DNA from: Sulfitobacter sp. 20_GPM-1509m
GTDB taxonomy: Bacteria; Pseudomonadota; Alphaproteobacteria; Rhodobacterales; Rhodobacteraceae
Assembly (NCBI RefSeq): GCF_000620505.1
Contig: NZ_JIBC01000006.1
Span: 124,001 to 188,000, forward strand
Direction of reading: 5' to 3'
Length of the DNA: 64,000 bases
In this document: piece after piece, positions 49,957-58,283 of the stretch
Layout: every line of letters begins with the position of its first letter
How positions within the stretch are numbered: the first letter of the stretch is position 1
Notes under the pieces: model-generated
What the model was told of the DNA's origin: nothing
The model's database searches: none
What the model saw: the letters and a program-made list of their open reading frames with translations, nothing else
Program-made: the position numbers and the translations under genes

Positions 49957-50664
49957 CTAGTCGGTGGGCAGATGCCCGCGCAGACGCAGAAACAGGTTTT
50001 CTTCCTCGTTGTTCTTGAAGAAGGGCACGCTCTCGGGCGGCTCGACCGATTGGGCGCGTTTCTGGACCTCGCTCAGCACCACTTCGGTGATGAACGGCAT
50101 GTCAAAGCTGCGCACATCGTCCAGCCCGACCCATTGCAAATGCGACAGCTCGTCCGAGGCGGCCGAGAAATCGTCCGGATCGGTCACCAGCGTATCTGCA
50201 TCCACCAGAAAGAACCGCGCATCAAAGCGGCGCGGGCGGCCCGGCGGTGTGATGGCGCGGAACACGAATTGCAGGGCCGAGGCATGGGGCACGTGTCCCG
50301 TCGCGGCAAAATCGGTCCAGTCCTCGGGCACGGCTGTGTCCCAGTCACCGGGCTGGCCCAGAACCTGTCCCGTTTCCTCGAACAATTCGCGTATCGCAGC
50401 AACGGACAGGGCGTGCGCCATATCGGGCGCGCTGTCCTCGCTGATGCGCGCGGCACAGCCCTCGGGCAGCGCACCGGCCAGCGGTACGTGGTAATCGCCC
50501 GGATCGACCGCACCGCCGGGAAAGACGAACTTGTTTGGCATGAACACGGCCTTGGCCCCGCGCTGCCCCATCAGGATGCGCGGGCTGGTCCAGCGGTCAC
50601 GCAACACGATCACCGTGGCGGCATGGCGGATCTGGGATTTGTCAATTTTTGGTTCGGCGGTCAT
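49957..50664 (-). CDS. NUDIX hydrolase (NUDT19/RP2-like)
   Basis: A 235-residue hydrolase. The Nudix helix R-E-L-F-E-E-T-G is intact (about 92-99), but the preceding G-G-A-V-D-P-G-D is separated from it by some 35 residues, the inserted loop that marks the NUDT19 subgroup, whose members hydrolyse acyl-CoA. It converges with the DMT gene and is followed by DUF983 upstream on the same strand. Confidence 0.85.
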   Translation of the reverse strand: MTAEPKIDKSQIRHAATVIVLRDRWTSPRILMGQRGAKAVFMPNKFVFPGGAVDPGDYHVPLAGALPEGCAARISEDSAPDMAHALSVAAIRELFEETGQVLGQPGDWDTAVPEDWTDFAATGHVPHASALQFVFRAITPPGRPRRFDARFFLVDADTLVTDPDDFSAASDELSHLQWVGLDDVRSFDMPFITEVVLSEVQKRAQSVEPPESVPFFKNNEEENLFLRLRGHLPTD

Positions 50665-50701
50665 CTTTGGCCCTCATGCGACAGGCCGCACAAGATCCTG
50701 A

Positions 50702-51136
50702 TCAAGCCGGTGTGGCGTCCTCGGTCATCTTGCGTGCCCATTTGAAGCCGACAATGGCCCCTTTCAGTCTGGGCAGAAGGTAAAGCGACAAGGCGACACA
50801 GCCAACCGCAAAGATCGTAAAAAGCACCAAAGGCTCAGGACGCCACGTCACAAAGGCGATATGCAGCAGCGGCGCCATCAAATGCCCTACGATCAGGATG
50901 GTCAGATAGGCCGGACCGTCCTCTGCCTTGAACTGCGCCAGGTCCTGACGGCAGACCGTGCAGACGGGCGATACCTTCAGATATCCCTTCAGCAATCGGC
51001 CTTGCCCGCAATTGGGACACCGGTTCCGCCAGCCGCGCACCATGGCAGGAAAGGCTTTCTGCTCGGCGGGGGCTTGTGGTTCGTTCACTGTTACGTCTGC
51101 CATGTTCTGTTCAGCCTTTTGAGGGTCATCGCGCAT
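50702..51136 (-). CDS. DUF983 membrane protein
   Basis: A 144-residue protein with a zinc ribbon-like R-C-P-N-C-G and V-C-T-V-C-R, followed by two membrane helices (about 75-120: Y-L-T-I-L-I-V-G-H and V-L-F-T-I-F-A-V-G). This is the DUF983 family of alphaproteobacteria; function unknown, sometimes near cytochrome c oxidase genes. ATG 51136 has AGGA upstream. Confidence 0.88.
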   Translation of the reverse strand: MRDDPQKAEQNMADVTVNEPQAPAEQKAFPAMVRGWRNRCPNCGQGRLLKGYLKVSPVCTVCRQDLAQFKAEDGPAYLTILIVGHLMAPLLHIAFVTWRPEPLVLFTIFAVGCVALSLYLLPRLKGAIVGFKWARKMTEDATPA

Positions 51137-51363
51137 AAGGCGTCCTGTCTGTTGAAGGGAGGATGAGCCATGCGCGGTTGAATTGAAATGGCACGTTTTG
51201 TCATTGCGTCGGGATGTCGCGCATAGGGATCGAACAAAGCACTTTGCGGCTTTTGCACAGGGGCGAAACTTTTTCCGACGGAATGCGCTGGCTGCCCCGT
51301 TTTACTGTGCATAAGGGGCGGCGAACAGCGCCGTGTCCGAATAAGAAACCGGAGTAAGAGCTA

Positions 51364-51849
51364 ATGAAACATACGACATTCATCGCCGCGGTCATTGGTG
51401 CCGCTGTTTCGATCACAGGTACAACCGTGCTGGCCGAACGCGCCGGATCTGAGCGCCACGAGCGCCCCAGCTTTTCCGATCTGGACGCCAATGCCGACGG
51501 TCAGATCACGCTGGAAGAAATGCAGGCGCATGGCGCTGCCCGGATGGCCGCGATCGACACCGACGGTGACGGCATCTTCAGCGAAGACGAAGCTGTGGCA
51601 GCCGCGACAGCCCGTGCCAAGGAACGCCACGCGCGTATGGTCGAGCGTCTGGATGCAGACAAGGACGGCAAGCTGAGCCTGGACGAAATGAAGCCCAAGG
51701 GCGACCGCGGCGCGAAAATGTTCGAACGCGCGGATGCTGACAAAAGCGGCGGCATTTCCGAGGCCGAGTTCACCGAGATGACCAAGAAAATGGAACAGCA
51801 CATGCGCAAGGGCCACGGTCCCAAGGGCGACAAGCCTGCGAACAACTGA
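51364..51849 (+). CDS. Periplasmic EF-hand calcium-binding protein
   Basis: A 161-residue exported protein. After a signal peptide (cut near V-L-A-E, residue 24) there are four EF-hand loops: D-L-D-A-N-A-D-G-Q-I, D-T-D-G-D-G-I-F, D-A-D-K-D-G-K-L and D-A-D-K-S-G-G-I. The last two and the second have full DxDxDG ligands. It probably senses or buffers calcium in the periplasm. It lies upstream of an ECF sigma factor gene, separated by a terminator-like hairpin. Confidence 0.88.
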   Translation: MKHTTFIAAVIGAAVSITGTTVLAERAGSERHERPSFSDLDANADGQITLEEMQAHGAARMAAIDTDGDGIFSEDEAVAAATARAKERHARMVERLDADKDGKLSLDEMKPKGDRGAKMFERADADKSGGISEAEFTEMTKKMEQHMRKGHGPKGDKPANN

Positions 51850-51864
51850 TCCGTGACAACACAG

Positions 51865-51889
51865 GCCCGCCGCATCTTGTGTGGCGGGC
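51865..51889 (+). terminator. Hairpin between EF-hand and sigma factor genes
   Basis: A ten-pair stem (51865-51874 with 51880-51889, one G-T pair), loop TCTTG, then a short TGCATTTC tail. A leaky terminator or attenuator would allow the sigma factor operon to be partly dependent on the EF-hand promoter. Confidence 0.55.
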
Positions 51890-51913
51890 TGCATTTCACT
51901 ACCGCTGACCGGA

Positions 51914-52504
51914 ATGGATATGCCACTGGATCAGGACACCGAGACCGATGACGCCACGCTTTTGGCACGCTACGCGCGTGGCGATGCGGCGGCGACACGC
52001 ACGTTGACCCTGCGGTTGACACCACGCGTTTTCGGCCACGCGTTTCGGGTTCTGGGCGACCGCGCCGAGGCCGAGGACGTGGCACAGGACGCGATGCTGC
52101 GCCTGTGGAAGATCGCCCCCAAATGGGAGGCCGACCGCGCGCAGGTGTCCACCTGGCTTTTCCGTGTCACGGCCAACCTGTGCACCGACCGGTTGCGCAA
52201 GCGGCGTGGCGGGCCTGCGCTGGACGACATCGCGGAACCTGCCGATCCGGCGCCCGGCGCAGAAGGGCAGCTGCAGACCCGCGCCCGCATGGACGCATTG
52301 ACCGCCGCCTTGCAAACCTTGCCCGACCGGCAGCGCCAGGCGGTTGTCTTGCGCCACATCGAAGGCTTGGCGAACCCCGAGATTGCCGACATTCTGGACG
52401 TGGGCGTGGAAGCGGTGGAAAGCCTGACCGCACGTGGGAAACGGGCACTCAAGGCGGCACTGGCGCCGCAGAAACAAGCGTTGGGATACTCCGATGACAG
52501 CTGA
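51914..52504 (+). CDS. ECF-type RNA polymerase sigma factor
   Basis: A 196-residue sigma factor: region 2 (about 20-95) with D-V-A-Q-D-A-M-L-R-L-W and S-T-W-L-F-R-V-T-A-N-L, and region 4 (about 130-185) with L-P-D-R-Q-R-Q-A-V-V and an HTH up to V-E-S-L-T-A-R-G-K-R. Start is taken as ATG 51914; ATG 51920 is equally possible, and the GTG at 51881 lies in the upstream hairpin. The following gene overlaps by 11 bases and probably encodes its anti-sigma factor. Confidence 0.88.
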   Translation: MDMPLDQDTETDDATLLARYARGDAAATRTLTLRLTPRVFGHAFRVLGDRAEAEDVAQDAMLRLWKIAPKWEADRAQVSTWLFRVTANLCTDRLRKRRGGPALDDIAEPADPAPGAEGQLQTRARMDALTAALQTLPDRQRQAVVLRHIEGLANPEIADILDVGVEAVESLTARGKRALKAALAPQKQALGYSDDS

Positions 52505-52868
52505 TAGGCACGATACGACCGATGCAGCACTGGACCAGTGGCTGCAAGACGCGGGCACCCCGCAATTGCCCGACGCGCTGATGGCGCGGGTTCTGGCGGA
52601 CGGTCTGGCGATGCAACCCGCGCCGGGCGGGGCCGTTGCCGGGCGGGCACGCGGATGGTTCACGGGGCTGAAGGGCGGATGGCAGGGTGTCGGCGGTCTG
52701 CTGGCCGCCACATGCGCAGGTTTCTGGATCGGTCTCAGCCCGCCGGACTACCTGCCGCAGGCGGCGCTGACGCTGCTGGTCGCAGAGCAGGTGGATGAAA
52801 CAGCCGAGCCCGTCGAGGTTCTGGCCTATGGCTGGGTCGAAGATGAAGGAACCGATATTGATGGATGA
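52494..52868 (+). CDS. Probable anti-sigma factor, membrane protein
   Basis: A 124-residue protein with a cytoplasmic helical N-terminus (T-T-D-A-A-L-D-Q-W-L-Q-D-A), one transmembrane segment (about 65-85: G-V-G-G-L-L-A-A-T-C-A-G-F-W-I-G) and a short acidic periplasmic end. Location directly after, and overlapping, the sigma gene is the usual place for an anti-sigma factor. There is no zinc H-x3-C-x2-C motif. Confidence 0.7.
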   Translation: MTADRHDTTDAALDQWLQDAGTPQLPDALMARVLADGLAMQPAPGGAVAGRARGWFTGLKGGWQGVGGLLAATCAGFWIGLSPPDYLPQAALTLLVAEQVDETAEPVEVLAYGWVEDEGTDIDG

Positions 52869-53364
52869 CGTCGAAAGAACACAGCGCACCCGTGCGCCAC
52901 GCTGGATGCGCATCGCTTTTGGTGTCTCGCTGGCCTTGAACCTGGCAGTGGTCGGGGTGCTGGCAGGCACCTTCGCGCGCTTTGGCGGACCGCCGTCGCG
53001 GGGGCCGGGCATGATCAGCTATGCCACCCCTTACGTGCGCGCCTTGCCCCGTGATGACCAGCGCGAGATTTTCCGCGCGGTGCGCGACCAGTTGCCCAAA
53101 GACAGCAACAGCCGTCAGGCCCGCCGCACGCTCTATGCCGCGATGATCGAGGCGCTGAAGGCCGAGCCGTTCGACCCTGCACAGGTGGAGACAATCCTGA
53201 ACCGGCAGAACACCGCAGCTCTTGCCGTGCAATCTGCGGCGCACACCGCGTGGCTGGCCCATGTTGCGGCCATGTCACCCGAGGACCGTGCGGCCTATGC
53301 CGATAATGTCAGCGAGTTCATGCGTCGCGGAAAAGACAAGAAATCCAAACCGCCCAAGGAATAA
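52861..53364 (+). CDS. Periplasmic metal-sensor/Spy-like protein (CnrR type)
   Basis: A 167-residue membrane-anchored protein: an N-terminal membrane segment (about 17-38), then a helical periplasmic domain with A-L-P-R-D-D-Q-R-E-I-F and A-A-M-S-P-E-D-R-A, as in the CpxP/Spy and CnrX-like heavy-metal resistance group (PF13801). Start ATG 52861 has AAGGA ten bases upstream; ATG 52843 is an alternative. With the sigma and anti-sigma genes it forms a three-gene envelope-stress module. Confidence 0.72.
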   Translation: MDDVERTQRTRAPRWMRIAFGVSLALNLAVVGVLAGTFARFGGPPSRGPGMISYATPYVRALPRDDQREIFRAVRDQLPKDSNSRQARRTLYAAMIEALKAEPFDPAQVETILNRQNTAALAVQSAAHTAWLAHVAAMSPEDRAAYADNVSEFMRRGKDKKSKPPKE

Positions 53365-53427
53365 GCCGCCACTTCTCGCTCTATCCTGTCAGAGCCTCCC
53401 TGGCGCGGGACGCGCAGCCCATCTGGA

Positions 53428-54852
53428 TCAAGCCGCCGGACGGCTCAGCGTCACGCAGTTGCGTCCCTTGACCTTCGCCGCATACAGCGCCTTGTCCGCG
53501 CGGTCCATCAGCGCCCGTGCCGCCTCGTCGGGGTCCTCCGTCGCCTGGGCCGCGTCCACGAGCGATCCGCCGATGGCCAGGCCGATGCTGACCGTGACCT
53601 TGATCTTGGCCTGTCCGCCCCTTGTGTCGAAAGGCGTGTTGCCGATGTGGCGGCAGATCCGGCGCGCCGCGCGACGGGCATCCTTCAGGCCGACGCCCGG
53701 CAGGACGATCAGAAATTCCTCTCCGCCGACGCGCGCCACCAGGTCGACGGCACGCAGGTTTTCGCACAAACGGCGGGCGGTTTCGACCAGAACGGCATCG
53801 CCGGTGGCATGGCCATAAATGTCGTTGACGCTTTTGAAATGATCCAGATCGGCCAGCATCAGCGCAAAGGGACGGCCCGTGGTTCCGGCCCGTTCCGCCA
53901 GCCGCGCCAGATGGGGCAGCGCGTAGCGCCGGTTGTGCAGGCCGGTCAGCGGGTCGCAGACTGCGGCCTTGAGCCCCGTGCGCACGGTGGCGCGCAATTG
54001 GTCGGCCAGCAGTTTGCGGTGCATCAGCTTGCGCACCCGGATCGCCAGTTCCCGCGGGTCGGGGTTGGTGTGGGTCAGCGCGCTTACCCCCATATCCAGC
54101 GCACGGGCGGCCAGCATCGGCGCGTCCTCGGGGTACAGAAACAGAATCGCACTGTGCCGCGTCGCAGTATGCGAGCGGATCGACGACAACAGCGACAGCA
54201 TCACTTCGGCGTTGGTCATATCGGCAAACAGGATGAAAACGTCGGTGTTATACGTGTCGGAATCGATCGTGGTGTGGTTATGGCGCTTCAGCGCCTTGTC
54301 CGGCAGGCTTGAAACCAGCCGGGCGGTCATCTGGGCACGCATGTCGACAATTGCGCGGGCGCTGAGCATCGGGTTTGTGCTGACGACGGTAATATCAGGC
54401 ACCCCAAAGAAGGGCAGGCTGCTTTCAGCAATCCCCAGTGCGCGGGTGGTATCGTCGCGGATCTGCCATTCTGTTGCGGCATTGTGGGCGCGCAACATGC
54501 TGCGCACGCGCGCCAGCAACAATGCGTCGTGATAGATGTCGGTGACGACATCCTCGACCCCGGCGTCCAGCAGGTCCAGCCGTGCGCCTGCGTCGATACC
54601 CGGTGCCACGGCCATCACCGGCGCCGCGCTGCCGCATTTCGTGTCATTCATCAGGTTTACCAGATCGGCGGCGGTGCCATCGGGCAGGGACATGGCGCAA
54701 ATCACCAGATCGGGCGGTGAAATCGCGACCTGCTGCGCGGCATCGGCTAGCGAGCTGGCTTGCATTACGTAATATTGCGCGGCTGCAAGTTTGACCTTCA
54801 GCACGATCCGGTTGGTCGCAATTGCGTCCACGATTAGGATCTTGGCATACAT
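53428..54852 (-). CDS. PleD-like diguanylate cyclase with inactive receiver
   Basis: A 474-residue protein with two receiver-like domains and a C-terminal GGDEF domain (G-G-E-E-F active). The inhibitory RxxD site (R-A-V-D) lies just before G-G-E-E-F. The first receiver aligns with PleD of Caulobacter: D9 is kept, but D10 is A10 and the phosphoacceptor D53 is A53 (I-C-A-M-S). So it cannot be activated by phosphorylation in the normal way. Start is ATG 54852 with AAGGGG upstream. A longer frame to 55614 has no conserved sequence. Confidence 0.85.
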   Translation of the reverse strand: MYAKILIVDAIATNRIVLKVKLAAAQYYVMQASSLADAAQQVAISPPDLVICAMSLPDGTAADLVNLMNDTKCGSAAPVMAVAPGIDAGARLDLLDAGVEDVVTDIYHDALLLARVRSMLRAHNAATEWQIRDDTTRALGIAESSLPFFGVPDITVVSTNPMLSARAIVDMRAQMTARLVSSLPDKALKRHNHTTIDSDTYNTDVFILFADMTNAEVMLSLLSSIRSHTATRHSAILFLYPEDAPMLAARALDMGVSALTHTNPDPRELAIRVRKLMHRKLLADQLRATVRTGLKAAVCDPLTGLHNRRYALPHLARLAERAGTTGRPFALMLADLDHFKSVNDIYGHATGDAVLVETARRLCENLRAVDLVARVGGEEFLIVLPGVGLKDARRAARRICRHIGNTPFDTRGGQAKIKVTVSIGLAIGGSLVDAAQATEDPDEAARALMDRADKALYAAKVKGRNCVTLSRPAA

Positions 54853-54956
54853 GACCGATGCCCCTTCGATGAAATTCGCGCATTCGTTTACGTGGTCATT
54901 CCTTTCTGTCGCCAAATGGTTAAGAAAGTATTTCAAATTGGCCTCAAACCGGGTGA

Positions 54957-55244
54957 ATGAAGATGACCAAGCCAAATTCCGCCGAAACCGTTGCCTTGCA
55001 GGCGCTGGCATGGCTGGCAGGCAACGAAGAGTTGTTGCCGGTGTTCCAGGGGGCCAGCGGGGCCGGTGCCGACGACCTGCGCAACGGGGCAACCGATCCG
55101 GCCTTTCTGGGCTCGGTTCTGGATTTCGTGATGATGGACGATGTCTGGGTCGTGGCCTTTTGCGACAGTGCCGGCCTGTCCTATGACACGCCGATGCGTG
55201 CCCGCGCCGCGCTTCCCGGTGGCGAACAGGTGAACTGGACATGA
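54957..55244 (+). CDS. DUF3572 family protein
   Basis: A 95-residue protein: V-A-L-Q-A-L-A-W-L-A-G-N-E-E-L-L-P-V-F is the conserved DUF3572 start found in alphaproteobacteria. Function unknown. Two ATGs (54957 and 54963) are possible starts. Its stop overlaps the next ATG (ATGA), coupling it to the HAD hydrolase. It is divergent from the PleD-like gene. Confidence 0.82.
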   Translation: MKMTKPNSAETVALQALAWLAGNEELLPVFQGASGAGADDLRNGATDPAFLGSVLDFVMMDDVWVVAFCDSAGLSYDTPMRARAALPGGEQVNWT

Positions 55245-55939
55245 CCGAGATCCGCGGCATCATCTTCGACAAGGACGGCACCCTTTTCGATTTCGCAGCC
55301 ACATGGGAAGCTTGGGCTGAATCCTTCCTGCTGCGCATCTGTGGCAACGATACCGAGCGTGCCGCCCAGGCAGGCGCGGTCATCGGTTTCGACCTGCACA
55401 CCCGAAGCTTTTCCCGCGACAGCATCGTGATTGCGGGCACGGCCCAAGAGGTGGCGACCGCCTTGGCCCCGTATTTCCCTGAGCTTCCGATGCCCGACTT
55501 GCTGGCCACGCTGAACGAGGAGGCCGCAAAAGCACCCCAGGCCGAAGCCGTGCCGCTGATCCCGTTGCTGACGGACCTGCGCGCGCGCGGGCTCAAGCTG
55601 GGTGTGGCGACCAATGACGCACAGGTTCCAGCCCGGGCGCATCTGAACGGCGCGGGCGTCTCAGGCTATTTCGACTTTATCGCGGGGTTCGACAGCGGTC
55701 ATGGCGGCAAGCCGGCGCCGGGGCAGCTGCTGGCCTTTTGCGCGGACACAGGGCTTGAACCCGGCGCGGTGGTCATGGTCGGCGACAGCACGCACGATCT
55801 GCACGCAGGACGCGCGGCGGGCATGCGCACGGTTGCGGTGCTGACCGGGCTGGCCGACACCGCCACGCTTTCCCCCTTGGCCGATGTGGTTCTGCCCGAC
55901 ATCGGCCATTTGGCCGCATGGTTGGACGCGCAGGCCTGA
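55241..55939 (+). CDS. HAD-family hydrolase (phosphoglycolate phosphatase type)
   Basis: A 232-residue phosphatase with motif I D-K-D-G-T-L (residues 10-15), a T-N-D motif II, and G-D-S-T-H-D motif IV. The subgroup resembles Gph. ATG 55241 overlaps the DUF3572 stop. Substrate not known. Confidence 0.87.
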   Translation: MTEIRGIIFDKDGTLFDFAATWEAWAESFLLRICGNDTERAAQAGAVIGFDLHTRSFSRDSIVIAGTAQEVATALAPYFPELPMPDLLATLNEEAAKAPQAEAVPLIPLLTDLRARGLKLGVATNDAQVPARAHLNGAGVSGYFDFIAGFDSGHGGKPAPGQLLAFCADTGLEPGAVVMVGDSTHDLHAGRAAGMRTVAVLTGLADTATLSPLADVVLPDIGHLAAWLDAQA

Positions 55940-56033
55940 ACCTGCCCAAAAGCGACGCGCACTGTCGCAAACGGAAGGGTAGGCCGCGCGCCTTCGGGGC
56001 TTGCTGGGATCAGGCAGCCCAAAGGACGACCCC

Positions 56034-57590
56034 ATGCCAGATGCCCCACGCAGACCTCGCAACGGTGGTCGCGCAGGTGCCGCCCAGCGGCGCGGCAGCG
56101 AGGTGATCGACCAGATGCCCTGGAACCCGCCCTTGCTGGTGGACCGCCCCGTCGAGCCGCTGAGCGAAGAGGGGGTTCTTGCCATCCACGATGGCGCGAT
56201 GCGCATTCTGGAAGAGATCGGGATCGAATTCCTGAACCCCGAGGCGCTGGCCATCCTGCGCGCCGCAGGTTGCACGATTGATGGCGGACACGTCCGCATG
56301 GGCCGCGACATGGTCATGGAATATCTGGCCCTTGCCCCCGAAACCTTTACCCTGACCCCACGCAATCCCGCCCGCGCCATCACCATCGGTGGCCGCCACA
56401 TGAACTTTGGCAATGTGTCCAGCCCGCCGAACTATTGGGATATGGAACTGGGCCGCAAGGTGCCCGGCACCCGCGAGATGTGCCGGAACCTGTTGAAACT
56501 CAGCCAGTATTTCAACTGCATCCATTTCAACGGCGGCTATCCGGTCGAACCGGTGGATATCCACGCCGCGGTCCGCCACCTGGACGTGCTCTATGACACG
56601 CTGACGCTTACGGACAAGGTCAGCCACGCCTACAGCCTGGGCGCCGAACGGGTCGAGGATGTGATGGAGATGGTGCGCATTTCAGGCGGCTGGACCGACG
56701 CCGAATTCGAAGCCAGCCCCAAAATGTACACCAACATCAACTCGACCTCGCCGCTCAAGCATGACGGTCCGATGCTGGACGGCTGGATGCGGCTGGCGCG
56801 GCGCAATCAGGGGCTGGTGGTGACACCTTTCACGCTGGCGGGGGCGATGGCGCCGGTCACCATGTCGGGGGCCGTGGCACAGTCGCTGGCCGAGGCGCTG
56901 TGCGCGGTGGTGCTGGCCCAGATCATCCGTCCGGGGGCCGCCTGCGCCATTGGCACCTTTACCTCGAACGTCGACATGAAATCGGGGGCACCGGCCTTTG
57001 GCACGCCGGAATACATGCGCGCGACCCAGATGACCGGGCAACTGGCGCGGTTCTACAAGCTGCCGATGCGCTCAAGCGGGGTCTGCGCCGCCAACGTGCC
57101 GGACGGGCAGGCGATGTGGGAAACCTCGAACAGCCTTTGGGCGGCGGTGCAATCAGGGTCGCACATGGTCTATCACGCGGCAGGCTGGCTCGAGGGCGGA
57201 TTGATCGCCTCGCCCGAGAAATTCATCATGGACTGCGAAGTGCTGCAACAGATCCAGCGGTATCTGGACCCCGCCCTCTGGGCCACGGGACCGGAGGACA
57301 TCGCGCTGGATGCGATCAGGTCGGTGGGCAGCGCGGGCCATTTCTTTGGCATCCAGCACACGCAGGACCGCTATGCGACCGCCTTTTACCAACCCTTCCT
57401 AAGTGATTGGAAAAACTACGAAGCCTGGGAAGCTGGGGGCAGCGTCTGGACACCGGAGCGGGCGCACCACATCTTCAAGGACATCATTGCCAATTTCCAA
57501 GAGCCGCCCATGGACGACGCCATTCGCGCGGAACTGTCCGACTTTGTCGCCCGTCGCAAATCCGAAGGCGGTGCGCCGACCGACTTCTGA
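56034..57590 (+). CDS. Trimethylamine methyltransferase family protein (non-Pyl MttB homologue)
   Basis: A 518-residue protein of the MttB superfamily (PF06253): L-V-D-R-P-V-E-P-L-S-E-E-G near residue 35 and P-G-A-A-C-A-I-G-T-F-T-S-N-V-D in the middle. There is no internal TAG codon, so it is not a pyrrolysine enzyme; members without pyrrolysine (for example MtgB) use glycine betaine or similar quaternary amines with a corrinoid protein. No corrinoid protein gene is nearby. ATG 56034 has AAAGGA upstream; the longer start 56001 has none. Confidence 0.85.
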   Translation: MPDAPRRPRNGGRAGAAQRRGSEVIDQMPWNPPLLVDRPVEPLSEEGVLAIHDGAMRILEEIGIEFLNPEALAILRAAGCTIDGGHVRMGRDMVMEYLALAPETFTLTPRNPARAITIGGRHMNFGNVSSPPNYWDMELGRKVPGTREMCRNLLKLSQYFNCIHFNGGYPVEPVDIHAAVRHLDVLYDTLTLTDKVSHAYSLGAERVEDVMEMVRISGGWTDAEFEASPKMYTNINSTSPLKHDGPMLDGWMRLARRNQGLVVTPFTLAGAMAPVTMSGAVAQSLAEALCAVVLAQIIRPGAACAIGTFTSNVDMKSGAPAFGTPEYMRATQMTGQLARFYKLPMRSSGVCAANVPDGQAMWETSNSLWAAVQSGSHMVYHAAGWLEGGLIASPEKFIMDCEVLQQIQRYLDPALWATGPEDIALDAIRSVGSAGHFFGIQHTQDRYATAFYQPFLSDWKNYEAWEAGGSVWTPERAHHIFKDIIANFQEPPMDDAIRAELSDFVARRKSEGGAPTDF

Positions 57591-57695
57591 AATCTCGCGT
57601 CCCCCGCAAGCAGCAATAAAGCTCACATCTTAACTATTTGCGGCATCTTAACCTTTGCCCGCCATAACGGTTGCGGGAATGGGAAAGAGATCATC

Positions 57696-58283
57696 ATGCA
57701 TGGGTTAATTTATCGCGCAATCGAATGCTTTGTGACCGACAGCTACGGTCCTGACAAATGGGCCGAGGCTGCAACTCTGGCCGATCTGGGCTTTGTCGAA
57801 TTCGAACCGATGCTGATCTATGACGACGTGCTGGCGCCGCAGGTGATCGCGGCGGTGGGCACGGTGCTGAACCGGTGCGAGGCCGACCTGATGGAGGACG
57901 TGGGCACATATCTGGTCAGCCATCCCAACACCGAAGGGTTGCGGCGGCTGATGCGCTTTGGTGGCGTGTCCTTTGTTGAACTGCTGCATTCGCTGGACGA
58001 TCTGCAAGACCGCGCGCGCCTCGCGGTCAGCGATCTGATCCTGCCGCATATCGAACTGCATGAATATTCCGCCACGCATTTCGGCCTGATCTGCGGCACC
58101 AGCATTCCCAGCTTCGGCCATGTGATGATGGGGCTGTTGCGCACCATGGCCGATGACTATGGCGTGCTGGCCCTGCTGGAGTTCGAGGGCGGCGCGCTGG
58201 GCATGGAAACGGTGTCGATCCGGCTGGTGGAAACCGAGTTTGCCGAAGGACGCCGGTTCGCCCTGGGCGCGGGTGCCCTGTGA
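57696..58283 (+). CDS. H-NOX (haem-NO-binding) protein
   Basis: A 195-residue gas sensor starting M-H-G-L-I-Y-R-A-I-E, the H-NOX hallmark. The haem-ligand histidine is probably H98 (in F-V-E-L-L-H-S-L). The usual YxSxR propionate-binding motif is here Y124-S-A-T-H128, so the serine and arginine are changed. Its stop overlaps the next GTG start, so it is co-translated with a diguanylate cyclase; in other bacteria H-NOX-NO controls such partner enzymes. Confidence 0.87.
   Translation: MHGLIYRAIECFVTDSYGPDKWAEAATLADLGFVEFEPMLIYDDVLAPQVIAAVGTVLNRCEADLMEDVGTYLVSHPNTEGLRRLMRFGGVSFVELLHSLDDLQDRARLAVSDLILPHIELHEYSATHFGLICGTSIPSFGHVMMGLLRTMADDYGVLALLEFEGGALGMETVSIRLVETEFAEGRRFALGAGAL

Noticed and set aside
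53428-55614. Extended 728-codon version of the PleD-like gene
   Set aside because: Residues before ATG 54852 are serine/proline rich, overlap two genes on the other strand and have no homologue-like pattern; ATG 54852 has a good ribosome site and begins the receiver domain.
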